Made by a program: the position numbers and the translations under genes. Shown in pieces: positions 27,771 through 37,426 of a DNA stretch of 64,000 nucleotides (its first letter is position 1; every line of letters starts with the position of its first letter). The stretch spans positions 4,226,501 through 4,290,500 of the forward strand of contig NZ_CP111085.1 of the NCBI RefSeq assembly GCF_026278345.1, written 5' to 3'. The notes beneath the pieces are model-generated. The model was not told the origin of the DNA, made no database searches, and saw only the letters and a program-made list of their open reading frames with translations. Origin of the DNA: Tellurirhabdus rosea (GTDB taxonomy: Bacteria; Bacteroidota; Bacteroidia; Cytophagales; Spirosomataceae).

Positions 27771-30749
27771 TCACGCCGCCATCGGCAACCGTCCACCTCC
27801 GCCTAACCCTTCGCCGGCATGACGGGGATCGGGCAGGGTGGACAGCTTCTCCACCTGCACGACTTCCAGCGACGGGAAGCCAAACTCCACCACCACTTTG
27901 CCGCGCAGCCGGTAAACGCCGCGGCCCCGCAGCGGAAACTTCTCCATGACGGGCGGAAAATGAACGGTGTCGAAGTACTGGCCTTCCCGGTCCATGAAGT
28001 AGCCGAACTGCATCGCCCGGCCGTTTTTGGTCCGTATGGGTTTGTACGTGATCAGATACCCATCCAGAACAACCTGCTGACCGGCATGGGCCAGCAGATC
28101 GCTCGTCAGGATGCCCGCCGAAGGGACCGCCAGCATCGCAAAAGGAGTGGAGAGCGGAAAACCCAGCAGTTCGAGTTCGTCGTAGGCGTCTTCGATGGCT
28201 TCCTGCGGCAGGGGCGGGAGGGCGTACCGGATGTCTTCCAGCTGGAACAGGTCGCCCGTTTCCGGGTGCTGGGTGGCCTTGTTGAGCAGGGCGTGCGCCT
28301 GCCAGAGCAGCTCTTTTTTGGTGTGCCCAAAACTGCGGAAAGCGCCCGTCCGGATCAGGACGATGAGCTGCTCCAGTCCGGCCCCGACCCGCCGGGTAAA
28401 ATCCTCCAGGCTCCGGTAGGGCCCGGTCTGCTGCCGCTGCGCCAGCAGGGTGGCGACGGTGCGGTTTTCCAGACTCCGGACCAGCGACCAGCCCAGCCAC
28501 AGCGTCTGGCCGTCGATTCGGGTAAGCCAGTCGCTCTGGTTAATGTCCGGGGCTTCGATATGGCCGCCGGAACGCCGGGCTTCGTGGACGTAAAACTCGG
28601 TTCGGTAAAAGCCGCCGAAGTTGTTGATCACGGCCGTCATGAATTCCAGCGGATAATACGTTTTCAGAAACAGGCTCTGGTAACTTTCAACGGCAAACGA
28701 GGCCGAATGCGCCTTGGAAAAGCTGTATCCCCCGAAGCTCTGAATCTGCCGCCAGACCTCCCGAATCGTCTCCTCCGGATAGCCCTGCTGGCGACAGCTT
28801 TCCAGAAAGCGGTTTTCGATGCGGATAAACTCCCGTCGCGACCGGAATTTGCCCGACATGGCCCGCCGCAGAATATCGGCCTCGGCCAGCGAAAGCCCGG
28901 CAAAATGGTGGGCCACCTTGATCACATCTTCCTGATAAATCATGACCCCGTACGTGTCGGCCAGCAGTTCGCCCATCCGGGGATGCAGGTGGACCGTCTC
29001 GGCGGGATTGTGGTGGCGGCGGATATATTCCCGCATCATGCCCGACGAGGCCACACCGGGCCGGATGACGCTGCTCGCCGCCACCAGGGTCAGGTAGTCC
29101 GAACAGCCCAGTTTCCAGATCAGCCCCCGCATGGCGGGCGACTCGATGTAAAAGCAGCCCATCGTTTCGTGGGCTTCCAACTGGCGGCGGATGGCGGCAT
29201 CCCGCTTGAAATCCTGAATGCGGTGAATATCGACGGACACCTGCCGGTTCTGCCGGACCAGATCGACCGCTTCCTTGATATGCCCCAGGCCGCGCTGCGA
29301 CAGCACATCCCACTTGGCAAACCCGATGTCTTCGGCCGTATACATGTCCCACTGGCAGACCGGAAAGCCTTTGGGCATCATCTGCAGGGCGGTGTAGTGG
29401 TAAAGCGGCTCCTCGGAAATCAGAATTCCGCCGGCGTGGATGGACAGGTGATTGGGAAAATCTTCCAGCAGGGGCGCAAACCGCAGGATGTATTTGGTGT
29501 ACTCGCCGGGCGGCGTGCCGGAAGGGTCGGCCACCAGCGCGTCCAGTTCCGCCTTGGGAAGTCCAAAGACCTTGCCCAGTTCGCGGTAAGCCGCCCGGTC
29601 GCGGAAGGTGCTGTAGGTCGCCAGCAGGCAGACGTGGTGACGGCCCCACTTTTTGAAAATATAGTCAATAATCTCGTCCCGTTCGTCCCAGCTGAAATCG
29701 ATGTCGAAGTCCGGCGGGGAGGTGCGGTGCGGATTGATGAAGCGTTCGAAATACAAATCCAGTTCAATAGGGTCAATATCCGTAATGCCCATGCAGTAGG
29801 CCACGATCGAATTGGCCCCCGAACCCCGTCCCACGTGGAAATAGCCCCGCGACCGGGCGTAACGAATAATGTCCCAGGTAATGAGGAAATAAGCCGTAAA
29901 GTCCAGTTCTTCGATGATGCCCAGTTCCTTGTTTACCCGCCGGATGGCTTCGGGATGGTGCGGGCCGTACCGGTCGAGCAGCCCGTCTTCGGCCAGTTTG
30001 CGCAGCAGGGCCACGTCGTCTTCCCGGCTGGGCGTGTAAAGCCGCCGGTTTTTGGGCGATTCGAAGTCGAAACGAAACTGACAGCCATCCAGCAGCCGCT
30101 GGGCGTTCTGGAGCAGCTCCGGGTGGGAGTGGAAGGCGTACTCCATGTTGGCCGGAGGCAGAAAATACTCGTCTTCCTCGATGGTTTCGTGTTCGGCCAG
30201 ACGCGAGAGCAGGCAGTTGTGATGAATCGCGCGCAGCAGCCGGTGCAGCGAAAAGCCGACCTTGTTCGGATACGAAACCGGAGCAAGCGCCACCAGCCGG
30301 TCTTCGCACACGCGGTTCCGGTAACGCCACAGCCGTTTCAGGTCTTTCGGCTCCACGCCGATGTATTCGTGCGGGGCCAGCTCGCCCAGCCGGTCGAATT
30401 GCTGAAGCGGATAAATCACCGCGACGTGCTCAAAGCGGGGCGGACGCAGCGGGAAGTCGCGCCCGCTCATCAGGTAGTCCGACAGGTGACGGTTGATTTC
30501 GGCCAGTCCGGCGGCGTTGCGGGCCAGACAGACGTACAGCGTTTGCTGCCGGTTCCGAAACTCGACACCCACGACCGGTTCGATACCCGCTTTGAGGCAG
30601 GCCCGGGTAAATTCAAAAACGCCCGAAACGGTGTTGATGTCCGTCAGCGCCACCCGGCCAATGTTCAGCGAAACCGCCCGTTCTACCAGTTCCTCGGGCG
30701 AAAACGTCCCGTAGCGCAGACTGAAGTAGCTGTGGCAGTTGAGGTACAT
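27771..30749 (-). CDS. dnaE2: DNA polymerase III alpha subunit, DnaE2 (error-prone)-like
   Basis: A 992-residue C-family polymerase, shorter than replicative DnaE. The N-terminal PHP domain starts YLNCHSYFSLRYGTFSPEEL. The palm shows PPDFDIDFSWDERDEIIDY and the FHVGRGSGANSIVAYCMGI motif. Further landmarks are NHLSIHAGGILI and the fingers segment GVMIYQEDVIKVAHHF. The last ~150 residues include an OB-fold-like part. It lies 3 bp from the Y-family polymerase gene on the same strand, opposite an S24 repressor. That layout is the inducible mutagenesis cassette, in which DnaE2 extends past lesions with a Y-family partner. Replication by a separate DnaE1 is presumed. Confidence 0.88.
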   Translation of the reverse strand: MYLNCHSYFSLRYGTFSPEELVERAVSLNIGRVALTDINTVSGVFEFTRACLKAGIEPVVGVEFRNRQQTLYVCLARNAAGLAEINRHLSDYLMSGRDFPLRPPRFEHVAVIYPLQQFDRLGELAPHEYIGVEPKDLKRLWRYRNRVCEDRLVALAPVSYPNKVGFSLHRLLRAIHHNCLLSRLAEHETIEEDEYFLPPANMEYAFHSHPELLQNAQRLLDGCQFRFDFESPKNRRLYTPSREDDVALLRKLAEDGLLDRYGPHHPEAIRRVNKELGIIEELDFTAYFLITWDIIRYARSRGYFHVGRGSGANSIVAYCMGITDIDPIELDLYFERFINPHRTSPPDFDIDFSWDERDEIIDYIFKKWGRHHVCLLATYSTFRDRAAYRELGKVFGLPKAELDALVADPSGTPPGEYTKYILRFAPLLEDFPNHLSIHAGGILISEEPLYHYTALQMMPKGFPVCQWDMYTAEDIGFAKWDVLSQRGLGHIKEAVDLVRQNRQVSVDIHRIQDFKRDAAIRRQLEAHETMGCFYIESPAMRGLIWKLGCSDYLTLVAASSVIRPGVASSGMMREYIRRHHNPAETVHLHPRMGELLADTYGVMIYQEDVIKVAHHFAGLSLAEADILRRAMSGKFRSRREFIRIENRFLESCRQQGYPEETIREVWRQIQSFGGYSFSKAHSASFAVESYQSLFLKTYYPLEFMTAVINNFGGFYRTEFYVHEARRSGGHIEAPDINQSDWLTRIDGQTLWLGWSLVRSLENRTVATLLAQRQQTGPYRSLEDFTRRVGAGLEQLIVLIRTGAFRSFGHTKKELLWQAHALLNKATQHPETGDLFQLEDIRYALPPLPQEAIEDAYDELELLGFPLSTPFAMLAVPSAGILTSDLLAHAGQQVVLDGYLITYKPIRTKNGRAMQFGYFMDREGQYFDTVHFPPVMEKFPLRGRGVYRLRGKVVVEFGFPSLEVVQVEKLSTLPDPRHAGEGLGGGGRLPMAA

Positions 30750-30752
30750 CGG

Positions 30753-31928
30753 TTAAATGCCTAAGTGGAAACTGCTGGCCCGCCCGATGCTGCGCTCCCC
30801 GTACCGCTGCCGGATGCGGTCCAGTTGCTGACAAAGGGACTGAAGACGCGCCTGGGAAGGGCCGCCTTCCGGTTCAAAAAGCGACAACTGCTCGGTGCCC
30901 CGCACCAGTTTGGAGAAGCTTACGCCCACCAGCCGGATCAGCAGGCGGCGGTCGTACAGCCCCTGAAACGCGCTCAGCGCCGCCGCGATCAACTGATTGT
31001 CGGTCGCCGTGGGCGGAATCGTAAGCTGGCGGGTGTGGGTCTGAAAATCCGCATAGCGAATCTTGACGGTCACTTTCCCGGCGCACCAGCCGCCGCCCCG
31101 CAGTTCGAAGGCCAGCAGTTCGGTCATGCGCTCAAGGGTGGCCCGGAGCTGCACCACATCCGTCGTGTCGGTATGAAAGGTCATTTCCTTCGAAAGCGAC
31201 TTCTGGCGGTGGTAGGGCAGAACCGGAGCCAGGTCGATGCCGTTGGCTTTTTCCCATAGCTTGACCCCGGACTTGCCAAAGGCCCGTTCCATCATCCGGC
31301 GGGGAATCTGGGCCAGCGTGCCGATCCGCGTGACGCCCATGCAGCGGAGGGTTCGGGCGGTGGTCTCGCCCACGCCGGGCAGTTTCCCTACGTCCAGCGG
31401 GGCCAGAAAGGTCAGCATGTTGTCGGTAAAGACTTCCAGGGCCCCGTCCGGTTTCGCTTCGCCCGCGGCAACCTTGGAGACGGTTTTGTTGGCCGCAAGG
31501 CCCCAGGTGACGGTAAGGCCGGTCTGCCGGCGAATCTGGCTTTTCAGGTCCGCCGACCATTTGGCGCAGCCCACAAAGCGCTCCATGCCCGTCATATCGA
31601 CGTAAAATTCATCGACCGACGCTTTCTCGACGATTGGCGCGCGCTCGGTGATGATTTCCGTAACGGCATCGGAATACTGGCTGTACTTCTCCCAGTCGCC
31701 TTTCAGCACAATCGCATCCGGGCAGAGCCGCCGGGCGAGCCGCATGGGCATGGCCGAACGTACCCCGAAGCGCCGGGTTTCGTACGAACAGGCCGCCACC
31801 ACCGCCCGGTCGCCGAGTCCGCCCACGAGGACGGGCTTCCCCACCAGCGAAGGCTCCTTGAGCCGCTCGACGGAAACGAAGAAGGCATCGAGGTCCAGGT
31901 GGAGTACGTGGCGGGAGTCGTTCGGCAT
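30753..31928 (-). CDS. dinB: Y-family DNA polymerase (DinB/ImuB-like)
   Basis: A 391-residue translesion polymerase. The N-terminus shows the first catalytic Asp (HLDLDAFFVSVE), then VLVGGLGDRAVVAACSYETR and the second acidic pair region ASVDEFYVDMTG. The HhH motif LPGVGETTARTLRCMG follows, and then the little-finger domain. ATG 31928 is chosen over a TTG 30 bp upstream because it leaves room for the promoter and operator at 31963-31979. Intact acidic residues indicate an active DinB type rather than the catalytically dead ImuB. It is co-transcribed with the dnaE2-like gene. Confidence 0.88.
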   Translation of the reverse strand: MPNDSRHVLHLDLDAFFVSVERLKEPSLVGKPVLVGGLGDRAVVAACSYETRRFGVRSAMPMRLARRLCPDAIVLKGDWEKYSQYSDAVTEIITERAPIVEKASVDEFYVDMTGMERFVGCAKWSADLKSQIRRQTGLTVTWGLAANKTVSKVAAGEAKPDGALEVFTDNMLTFLAPLDVGKLPGVGETTARTLRCMGVTRIGTLAQIPRRMMERAFGKSGVKLWEKANGIDLAPVLPYHRQKSLSKEMTFHTDTTDVVQLRATLERMTELLAFELRGGGWCAGKVTVKIRYADFQTHTRQLTIPPTATDNQLIAAALSAFQGLYDRRLLIRLVGVSFSKLVRGTEQLSLFEPEGGPSQARLQSLCQQLDRIRQRYGERSIGRASSFHLGI

Positions 31929-31962
31929 AGAAAATGGCTTTGTGCTTATTTGGTGCAATGTA

Positions 31963-31979
31963 TGTGCTATTTAAGCACA
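31963..31979 (-). promoter_or_regulatory. Damage-response operator upstream of dinB
   Basis: TGTGCT-ATTTA-AGCACA, a perfect 6-5-6 dyad 34 bp before the dinB ATG. The same dyad with a different spacer lies before the S24 repressor gene. A degenerate half-copy begins at 31941. Confidence 0.7.
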
Positions 31980-32059
31980 AAGCAACAGGTGTTGTTTTTC
32001 CGGGGTAAAAAATATTTTTCACCGGTCCCGTTTCGTTGCTAAATAACAGCACAGTTTCC

Positions 32060-32076
32060 TGTGCTTTGCCAGCACA
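32060..32076 (+). promoter_or_regulatory. Damage-response operator and promoter of the S24 repressor gene
   Basis: TGTGCT-TTGCC-AGCACA overlaps the -33 region of a promoter whose -7 element TATCTTTG is at 32083-32090. The ATG follows at 32109. Location over the promoter implies repression by the gene's own product. Confidence 0.7.
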
Positions 32077-32108
32077 GTTTTGTATCTTTGTATACGTTGA
32101 CAAAGGGC

Positions 32109-32903
32109 ATGTATATCGCTGATAATCTGAAGACATTACGGCTGGCCACGGGGCTTTCGCAGGAAGGGTTCGCAACCGAATTGGGGACCAAACGGTCCAG
32201 TATCGCCAATTACGAGACCGGCCGGTTGCTGCCTCCCTACGAGTTTGTCATTGCCGTATCCGAGCGCTTTCGGCTGTCCATCGACGCTTTGCTGAAAAAC
32301 GATCTGAGCGGGCTCACGGAAGAGCAGATTCGCCGGCTGCTGCAGGGCGAGGGCGAAGGGCGGCGACAGGAAGCCGTCCGGGTGCTGGCCACGACGGTAG
32401 GGACGGATAATGAGGAAAATATCGAATACGTGCCGATGCGGGTCCAGAAAGGCTACTGCCGGGGCGGCTTCGAAGATGTAGGATTTATCGGGCAGCTGCC
32501 CACGTTCCGGCTGCCGCTGCCGGTCGTTTCCAAGAATAAAAAATACCGGCTGTTCGACTCCAGCGGCGATTCCATGCCGCCCATTCCCGAAGGCGCGCAG
32601 ATTCTGGGCGAATACGTGGCCGATTTTCGGGACATCCGCAGCGGCCGGACGTACATCCTCATCACGCGGGAAGGCTGCGTCTGCAAGGTGGTACGCAACG
32701 AACTCAGCAAAAACGGCAAGCTCATCGCCTCGTCGCTCAATCCGGCGTACCGGCCGTTTGAAATTCGGCAGGAAGACCTGCTCGAAGCGTGGCGGTATGT
32801 GATGTATATGACGACCGATCTGTCTGCGCCGACCCTCGAAACTATCATGGCCGAAATCCGGCAGATGAAGCAGTATCTGCACGAAAATTTACCGGCCAGC
32901 TAA
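32109..32903 (+). CDS. LexA-like XRE/S24 autocleaving repressor
   Basis: A 264-residue protein from ATG 32109, chosen because it falls just after the -7 element; an earlier in-frame start would lie within the operator. Residues 8-62 form an XRE helix-turn-helix (ATGLSQEGFATELGTKRSSI). The C-terminal S24 peptidase domain has Ser155 in SGDSM and Lys193 in VCKVV, 38 apart as in LexA. No Ala-Gly cleavage site is present at the expected place; RGG at 118-120 lies there instead. It probably controls itself and the divergent dinB-dnaE2 unit and is inactivated after DNA damage. Confidence 0.85.
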   Translation: MYIADNLKTLRLATGLSQEGFATELGTKRSSIANYETGRLLPPYEFVIAVSERFRLSIDALLKNDLSGLTEEQIRRLLQGEGEGRRQEAVRVLATTVGTDNEENIEYVPMRVQKGYCRGGFEDVGFIGQLPTFRLPLPVVSKNKKYRLFDSSGDSMPPIPEGAQILGEYVADFRDIRSGRTYILITREGCVCKVVRNELSKNGKLIASSLNPAYRPFEIRQEDLLEAWRYVMYMTTDLSAPTLETIMAEIRQMKQYLHENLPAS

Positions 32904-32953
32904 CTTTTGAAGCCGGGGAAGACCGGCTTTCGGGCGGCCTTCCCCGGATAAAC

Positions 32954-33727
32954 TCAGCGCCCCATCCAGCCGCCGTCGACGGTCATGATGGTGCCGTGGA
33001 CGTAGCTGGCGGCGTCCGAAGACAGGAACACCACCGGGCCTTTGAAATCGTCCGGTTCTCCCCAGCGCCCGGCCGGAATGCGGCTCAGGATCGAGGCCGA
33101 CCGCTCGGGGTCGTTGCGGAGCGCCTCGGTATTGTCCGTGGAAATATAACCCGGTGCCAGGGCGTTGACGTTGACGCCTTTTCCGGCCCATTCGTTGGCA
33201 AAGGCTTTGACCAGACTGCCGATGGCGCCCTTGCTGGCGGCATAACCCGGCACGTTGATTCCGCCCTGGAAGGTCAGCAGCGAGGCCGTAAAGACAACTT
33301 TGCCGCTGCCCCGCGCAATCATGTCGCGGCCGATTTCGCGCGTCAGGACAAACTGGGCCGTCTGGTTGATGGCGATCACCTCATCCCAGTATTCGTCGGG
33401 GTGCTCGGCGGCGGGCTTGCGCAGGATGGTCCCGGCGTTGTTGATCAGAATATCGATCACCGGGTGGTCGGCTTTGACCTGCTCGATGAACGCTTTGAGG
33501 GCCTCCCGCTTTCCGAAGTCAGCCTGGTAGGCAAAAAAACGGCGACCCCGGGCCACGACCGCCTGTTCGACGGCACTACCCTGTAATTCAAGATTGGCGG
33601 AAACGCCGATAATATCCGCGCCGGCTTCGGCAAGGGCTTCGGCCATCGCTTTGCCGATGCCCCGTTTACAGCCCGTTACCAGCGCCGTTTTGCCTTCTAG
33701 CGAAAAAGAGGAAAGAACAGAATTCAT
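32954..33727 (-). CDS. kduD: 2-deoxy-D-gluconate / 2-keto-3-deoxygluconate dehydrogenase
   Basis: A 257-residue short-chain dehydrogenase/reductase. The NAD(P)-binding TGCKRGIGKAMAEAL motif is at about residues 18-32, NNAGT at about 94-98, and the Ser...Tyr-x3-Lys triad in TASLLTFQGG and PGYAASKGA. In pectin and uronate breakdown KduD reduces 2,5-diketo-3-deoxygluconate to 2-keto-3-deoxygluconate. It lies 16 bp after kduI, which makes this assignment firm among the many SDRs. Confidence 0.88.
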   Translation of the reverse strand: MNSVLSSFSLEGKTALVTGCKRGIGKAMAEALAEAGADIIGVSANLELQGSAVEQAVVARGRRFFAYQADFGKREALKAFIEQVKADHPVIDILINNAGTILRKPAAEHPDEYWDEVIAINQTAQFVLTREIGRDMIARGSGKVVFTASLLTFQGGINVPGYAASKGAIGSLVKAFANEWAGKGVNVNALAPGYISTDNTEALRNDPERSASILSRIPAGRWGEPDDFKGPVVFLSSDAASYVHGTIMTVDGGWMGR

Positions 33728-33743
33728 GCAGTGGGTTTGTTGC

Positions 33744-34628
33744 TTATTTCAGATCCGTAATGGCGCAGAAGTCCATGTCGCCGTAATCGAGGTTTTCTCC
33801 GGCCATGCCCCAGATAAAGGTATAGTTCGACGTGCCCGCCCCGGAGTGAATCGACCAGTTGGGCGAAATGACCGCCTGTTCGTTCTGCATCCAGATGTGG
33901 CGCGTTTCCTGGGGTTCTCCCATGAAATGGCAGACCGACTGCCCCTCCGGAATTTCGAAGTAGAAGTAAACCTCCATCCGCCGGTCGTGCGTGTGGGCGG
34001 GCATGGTGTTCCAGACGCTGCCCGTTTTCAGCTCGGTCATGCCCATTTGCAGCTGGCAGGTCGGCAGAACGCTGTTGACGAGCAGCTTGTTGATGACGCG
34101 GTGGTTGGCCGTCGCCGGGCTGCCCAGTTCCACCACTTCGGCATCCGTCCGCGACACTTTGCGGGTCGGATAGGGGCGGTGCGCAGGTGTTGAGTTGAGG
34201 TAAAATTTGGCCGGAGCCTGGTGGTCGTGCGAGATGAACTGAACGTCCCGGATGCCCTGGCCGATGTAAAGCGCTTCTTTGTACTCCAGATCGTACACTT
34301 CCCCGTCGGCTACCACCCGGCCGGGGCCGCCTACGTTGATGATGCCCAGTTCCCGGCGTTCCAGAAAATACGTCGCTTTCAGATTTTCGGGAGTCGTCAG
34401 GGAAACCGGCGAGGTAACGGGCATGACGCCGCCGGTCAGGTACCGGTCAAAAAAGGTCAGCGTCCAGCGGGTCTGGTCGGCCAGAAACAGGGTCTCGATC
34501 AGGAAGCTCTGCCGGAGCTGCTGGGTATCCATGCCTTTCACCTCACGCGGCGAAGTCGCGTGGCGGCTTTCGAAATGAGTCACGGTATCGAAAGACTCAA
34601 CGGGAAGGGTAATGTGCTCTGTCTGCAT
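33744..34628 (-). CDS. kduI: 5-keto-4-deoxyuronate isomerase
   Basis: A 294-residue cupin enzyme that isomerises 5-keto-4-deoxyuronate to 2,5-diketo-3-deoxygluconate, the step before KduD. The zinc ligands are visible in MPAHTHDRRMEVYFYF (two His and a Glu), with a further His in SIHSGAG. Length and ends (start ESRHATSPREVKGMDT, end GENLDYGDMDFCAI) match KduI along the full chain. It is the first gene of a kduI-kduD operon with a LacI-type operator 246 bp upstream. Confidence 0.93.
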   Translation of the reverse strand: MQTEHITLPVESFDTVTHFESRHATSPREVKGMDTQQLRQSFLIETLFLADQTRWTLTFFDRYLTGGVMPVTSPVSLTTPENLKATYFLERRELGIINVGGPGRVVADGEVYDLEYKEALYIGQGIRDVQFISHDHQAPAKFYLNSTPAHRPYPTRKVSRTDAEVVELGSPATANHRVINKLLVNSVLPTCQLQMGMTELKTGSVWNTMPAHTHDRRMEVYFYFEIPEGQSVCHFMGEPQETRHIWMQNEQAVISPNWSIHSGAGTSNYTFIWGMAGENLDYGDMDFCAITDLK

Positions 34629-34873
34629 AAGATGGTAAAAGAAGCAACTGTAAAGAACGAAAGAGTTTAGGAATTCTCAACGATGTGTCCGGCAAAGCAC
34701 CTGCGGGCTTAAAACAGGCCGTGAATACTTTCCTGAAAAAATGCAATCAGGAGAGAAAAGGTCTGTTTTTCAGACAACGTATACACTATATTTTGTGGAT
34801 AAGTTAAAGGACCATTTCCAAAATGCAAGTTGATAAACGGAGCGGAAAATGGGAATATCGGTGCAAACGTTCC

Positions 34874-34887
34874 CGCAAACGTTTGCG
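34874..34887 (-). promoter_or_regulatory. LacI-family operator upstream of kduI-kduD
   Basis: CGCAAACGTTTGCG is a perfect 14-bp palindrome with the central CG of LacI/GalR-type sites. A half-match (GCAAACGTT) lies 12 bp to the left. No LacI-type regulator gene is in the window. Confidence 0.6.
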
Positions 34888-35010
34888 GTAATGCATTTCA
34901 CCATGATTTTTTTTGACTCTGGTAAAGTCATACCGGCGGGCGGTACAAAAACCGGCTCAGCGAGACTAAAATGCCCGGAAAAGGCGATAGTTAAAAAGTC
35001 ATATTTTGCT

Positions 35011-35063
35011 TATCTTTGATTAATGAACCCCGTCCGGTGCCGTCTGCTCCGGGCGGGGTTTTT
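35011..35063 (+). promoter_or_regulatory. Promoter element followed at once by a terminator-like hairpin upstream of recQ
   Basis: TATCTTTG (35011-35018) matches the -7 consensus. About 7 bp after the expected start site a 12-bp stem (AACCCCGTCCGG / CCGGGCGGGGTT, one wobble) runs 35026-35060 and ends in a T run. recQ begins at 35130 on the same strand. It could attenuate recQ or end a short RNA. The -33 element is not clear. Confidence 0.5.
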
Positions 35064-35129
35064 AATCGATGGTCCTGCGGGGGGTGACAAAAACCGGCCG
35101 GCAGCGTCTTACCGAAAAAAGTTTTCCGT

Positions 35130-37298
35130 ATGCTGATTTCCTCTGACCAATTACCGCTGCTCGAAGAACCGGCTCCGAACACCCGGCCGGTGGACGTGCT
35201 CAAACGCTACTACGGCTACGACCGTTTCCGACCGATGCAGGAAGCCATCGTCCAGTCCGTCCTCGACGGGCGCGACACGCTGGTCCTGATGCCGACGGGC
35301 GGCGGCAAGTCGGTCTGCTTCCAGATTCCGGCGCTCATGCGGCCGGGCGTCTGCGTGGTGGTGTCGCCGCTGATTGCGCTCATGAAAGACCAGGTGGAGG
35401 CGCTGCTGCTCAACGGCATCCCGGCGGCCTACCTCAACAGCACCCAGTCGGCCTCCGAGCAGCGGCAGATCGAGAGCGAAGCGGCGTCCGGGCGGCTCAA
35501 ACTGCTGTACGTGTCGCCCGAAAAACTGGTCAGCGAATCGTTCTACGTCTTTCTGAAGTCGGTCCGCATCAGCCTTTTCGCCGTCGATGAGGCGCACTGT
35601 ATTTCGTCCTGGGGGCACGACTTCCGGCCGGAATACCAGCAACTGAGCATTCTCAAGAACTACTTCCCCGACGTACCGGTCGTGGCCCTGACGGCCACCG
35701 CCGATAAACTGACCCGTCAGGACATCGTGGCGCAGCTCGGCCTGAACGACCCGGCCATTTTCATCGCCTCGTTCAACCGCCCGAACCTGAGCCTGCACGT
35801 CCTGCCGGGAACGAAGCGCATCCAGCAGATGATGCGGATTATGAGCCAGCGCCCCGACCACTCGGGGATCGTCTACTGCCAGAGCCGGAAGTCTACGGAG
35901 TCACTGGCGGCCAAACTCCAGGAAAACGGTTATTCGGCGGCTTTCTACCATGCCGGGATGGACCCGAACAGCCGGGCCCGGGTGCAGGAAGCGTTTGTGC
36001 GGGACGACATCAAGATCATGTGCGCCACGATTGCTTTCGGCATGGGCATCGACAAATCCAACGTGCGCTGGGTGATGCACTACAACATGCCCAAAAACCT
36101 CGAAAGCTTCTATCAGGAAATCGGCCGCGCCGGCCGCGACGGGCTGAAGGCGGACACGTACCTGTTCTACAGCTTTGCCGACATGATGATGTGGAAAGAC
36201 ATGCTGTCGGAAAACGCACCGGCCAACCTCGGCGTACAGCTTGCGAAACTGGAGCGGATGCAGCAATATGCCGATGCCCACTGCTGTCGGCGCCAGATTC
36301 TGCTGTCTTATTTTTCGGAGGAATTGCCGGAACCCTGCGGCAACTGCGACGTGTGTCAGAACCCGCGGGTGATGTTCGACGGGACGGTACTCGCCCAGAA
36401 AGCCCTGTCGGCCATTGTCCGCCTGCAGGAGCAGGTGCCGATGAACACGCTGATCGATGTGTTGCGGGGCTCGCGCAGCCAGACCGTGATGCAGAACCGC
36501 TACCACCTGATCAAAACCTACGGGGCGGGCAGCGACCTCCGGTTTGAAGACTGGCGGAACTACATCCAGCAGTTGATCAACATCGGGGTCATCGAAATCG
36601 CCTACGACAATCACTATGCGCTGCGCCGGGGCATTCTGGCTGAGAGCGTGCTGTTTCAGGGACGGAAAATCGAACTGATCAAGCCCGAGGAGGCGGCCCA
36701 GAAAAAACAGGAACAGCCCAAACCGAAGACCAAGACCGAAACGGCCCGCGACGAACTTTTCGACCGGCTCAAAGCGCTCCGCAAGCGGCTGGCCGACGAA
36801 CAGAACGTGCCGCCCTACGTCATCTTCACCGATTCGACGCTGGAAGAGATGGCCCGCCAGCGCCCGACTACCGCGGCCGCTTTCCGGAGCATCAGCGGGG
36901 TGGGGGACCGCAAACTGGAGCTGTTCGGAAAGACGTTCATGGAAGTCATCGTCAGCTTCATGACCGGGCAGGCCAAGGAAGGCTCGGCGCTGCGCGGCTC
37001 AACGCAACTGCTGACCTTGGAATTATACCAAAAAGGGTACTCTCTGGAAGAGATTGCGGCGGAACGAAATCTATCCACCGGGACAATTGCGGGGCATCTG
37101 GGGCTGTTGTATCAAAAAGGATACGACGTCGACCTGGAATCGCTGGTAAGCACGGCCGACCGTCTGGAAATTGAGCGGGGACTGGCCCGGGTTGGAGTGC
37201 AAAATAACCAGTTTAAGCCCGTTTTTGAGCATTTAGCGGGCCGCTACGACTACGCCAAAATCCGCCTTGTCGCGACGCTTAATGGCTACACAGAGTAA
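35130..37298 (+). CDS. recQ: ATP-dependent DNA helicase RecQ
   Basis: A 722-residue 3'-5' helicase for recombination repair and fork restart. The helicase core has Walker A MPTGGGKS at about residue 53, DEAH in [15 protein letters not shown] at about 152, and motif [12 protein letters not shown] at about 330. The RQC zinc site follows ([11 protein letters not shown] and CGNCDVC), then a winged helix, an HRDC domain at about 540-610 and a C-terminal helix-turn-helix ([20 protein letters not shown]) typical of Bacteroidota RecQ. The full length is present. Confidence 0.95.
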   Translation: MLISSDQLPLLEEPAPNTRPVDVLKRYYGYDRFRPMQEAIVQSVLDGRDTLVLMPTGGGKSVCFQIPALMRPGVCVVVSPLIALMKDQVEALLLNGIPAAYLNSTQSASEQRQIESEAASGRLKLLYVSPEKLVSESFYVFLKSVRISLFAVDEAHCISSWGHDFRPEYQQLSILKNYFPDVPVVALTATADKLTRQDIVAQLGLNDPAIFIASFNRPNLSLHVLPGTKRIQQMMRIMSQRPDHSGIVYCQSRKSTESLAAKLQENGYSAAFYHAGMDPNSRARVQEAFVRDDIKIMCATIAFGMGIDKSNVRWVMHYNMPKNLESFYQEIGRAGRDGLKADTYLFYSFADMMMWKDMLSENAPANLGVQLAKLERMQQYADAHCCRRQILLSYFSEELPEPCGNCDVCQNPRVMFDGTVLAQKALSAIVRLQEQVPMNTLIDVLRGSRSQTVMQNRYHLIKTYGAGSDLRFEDWRNYIQQLINIGVIEIAYDNHYALRRGILAESVLFQGRKIELIKPEEAAQKKQEQPKPKTKTETARDELFDRLKALRKRLADEQNVPPYVIFTDSTLEEMARQRPTTAAAFRSISGVGDRKLELFGKTFMEVIVSFMTGQAKEGSALRGSTQLLTLELYQKGYSLEEIAAERNLSTGTIAGHLGLLYQKGYDVDLESLVSTADRLEIERGLARVGVQNNQFKPVFEHLAGRYDYAKIRLVATLNGYTE

Positions 37299-37426
37299 GC
37301 CATATGGATTTTGTAGACAAAGGCCGTTTAGTAGTTTATAGGTGACAAATTTTTGTAAATAGCAGATGATCAATTAAGTTCGTAGAACCGTCTTGTTGTT
37401 AAACACAGAACGCCCTACCGTAGGCG

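Noticed and set aside
27819-30764. A 981-codon open frame on the plus strand opposite the dnaE2-like gene
   Set aside because: Its product is low-complexity Arg/Gly/Val/His/Gln-rich with no domain, and it mirrors a GC-rich gene with complete family motifs on the minus strand. It is a shadow of codon bias.
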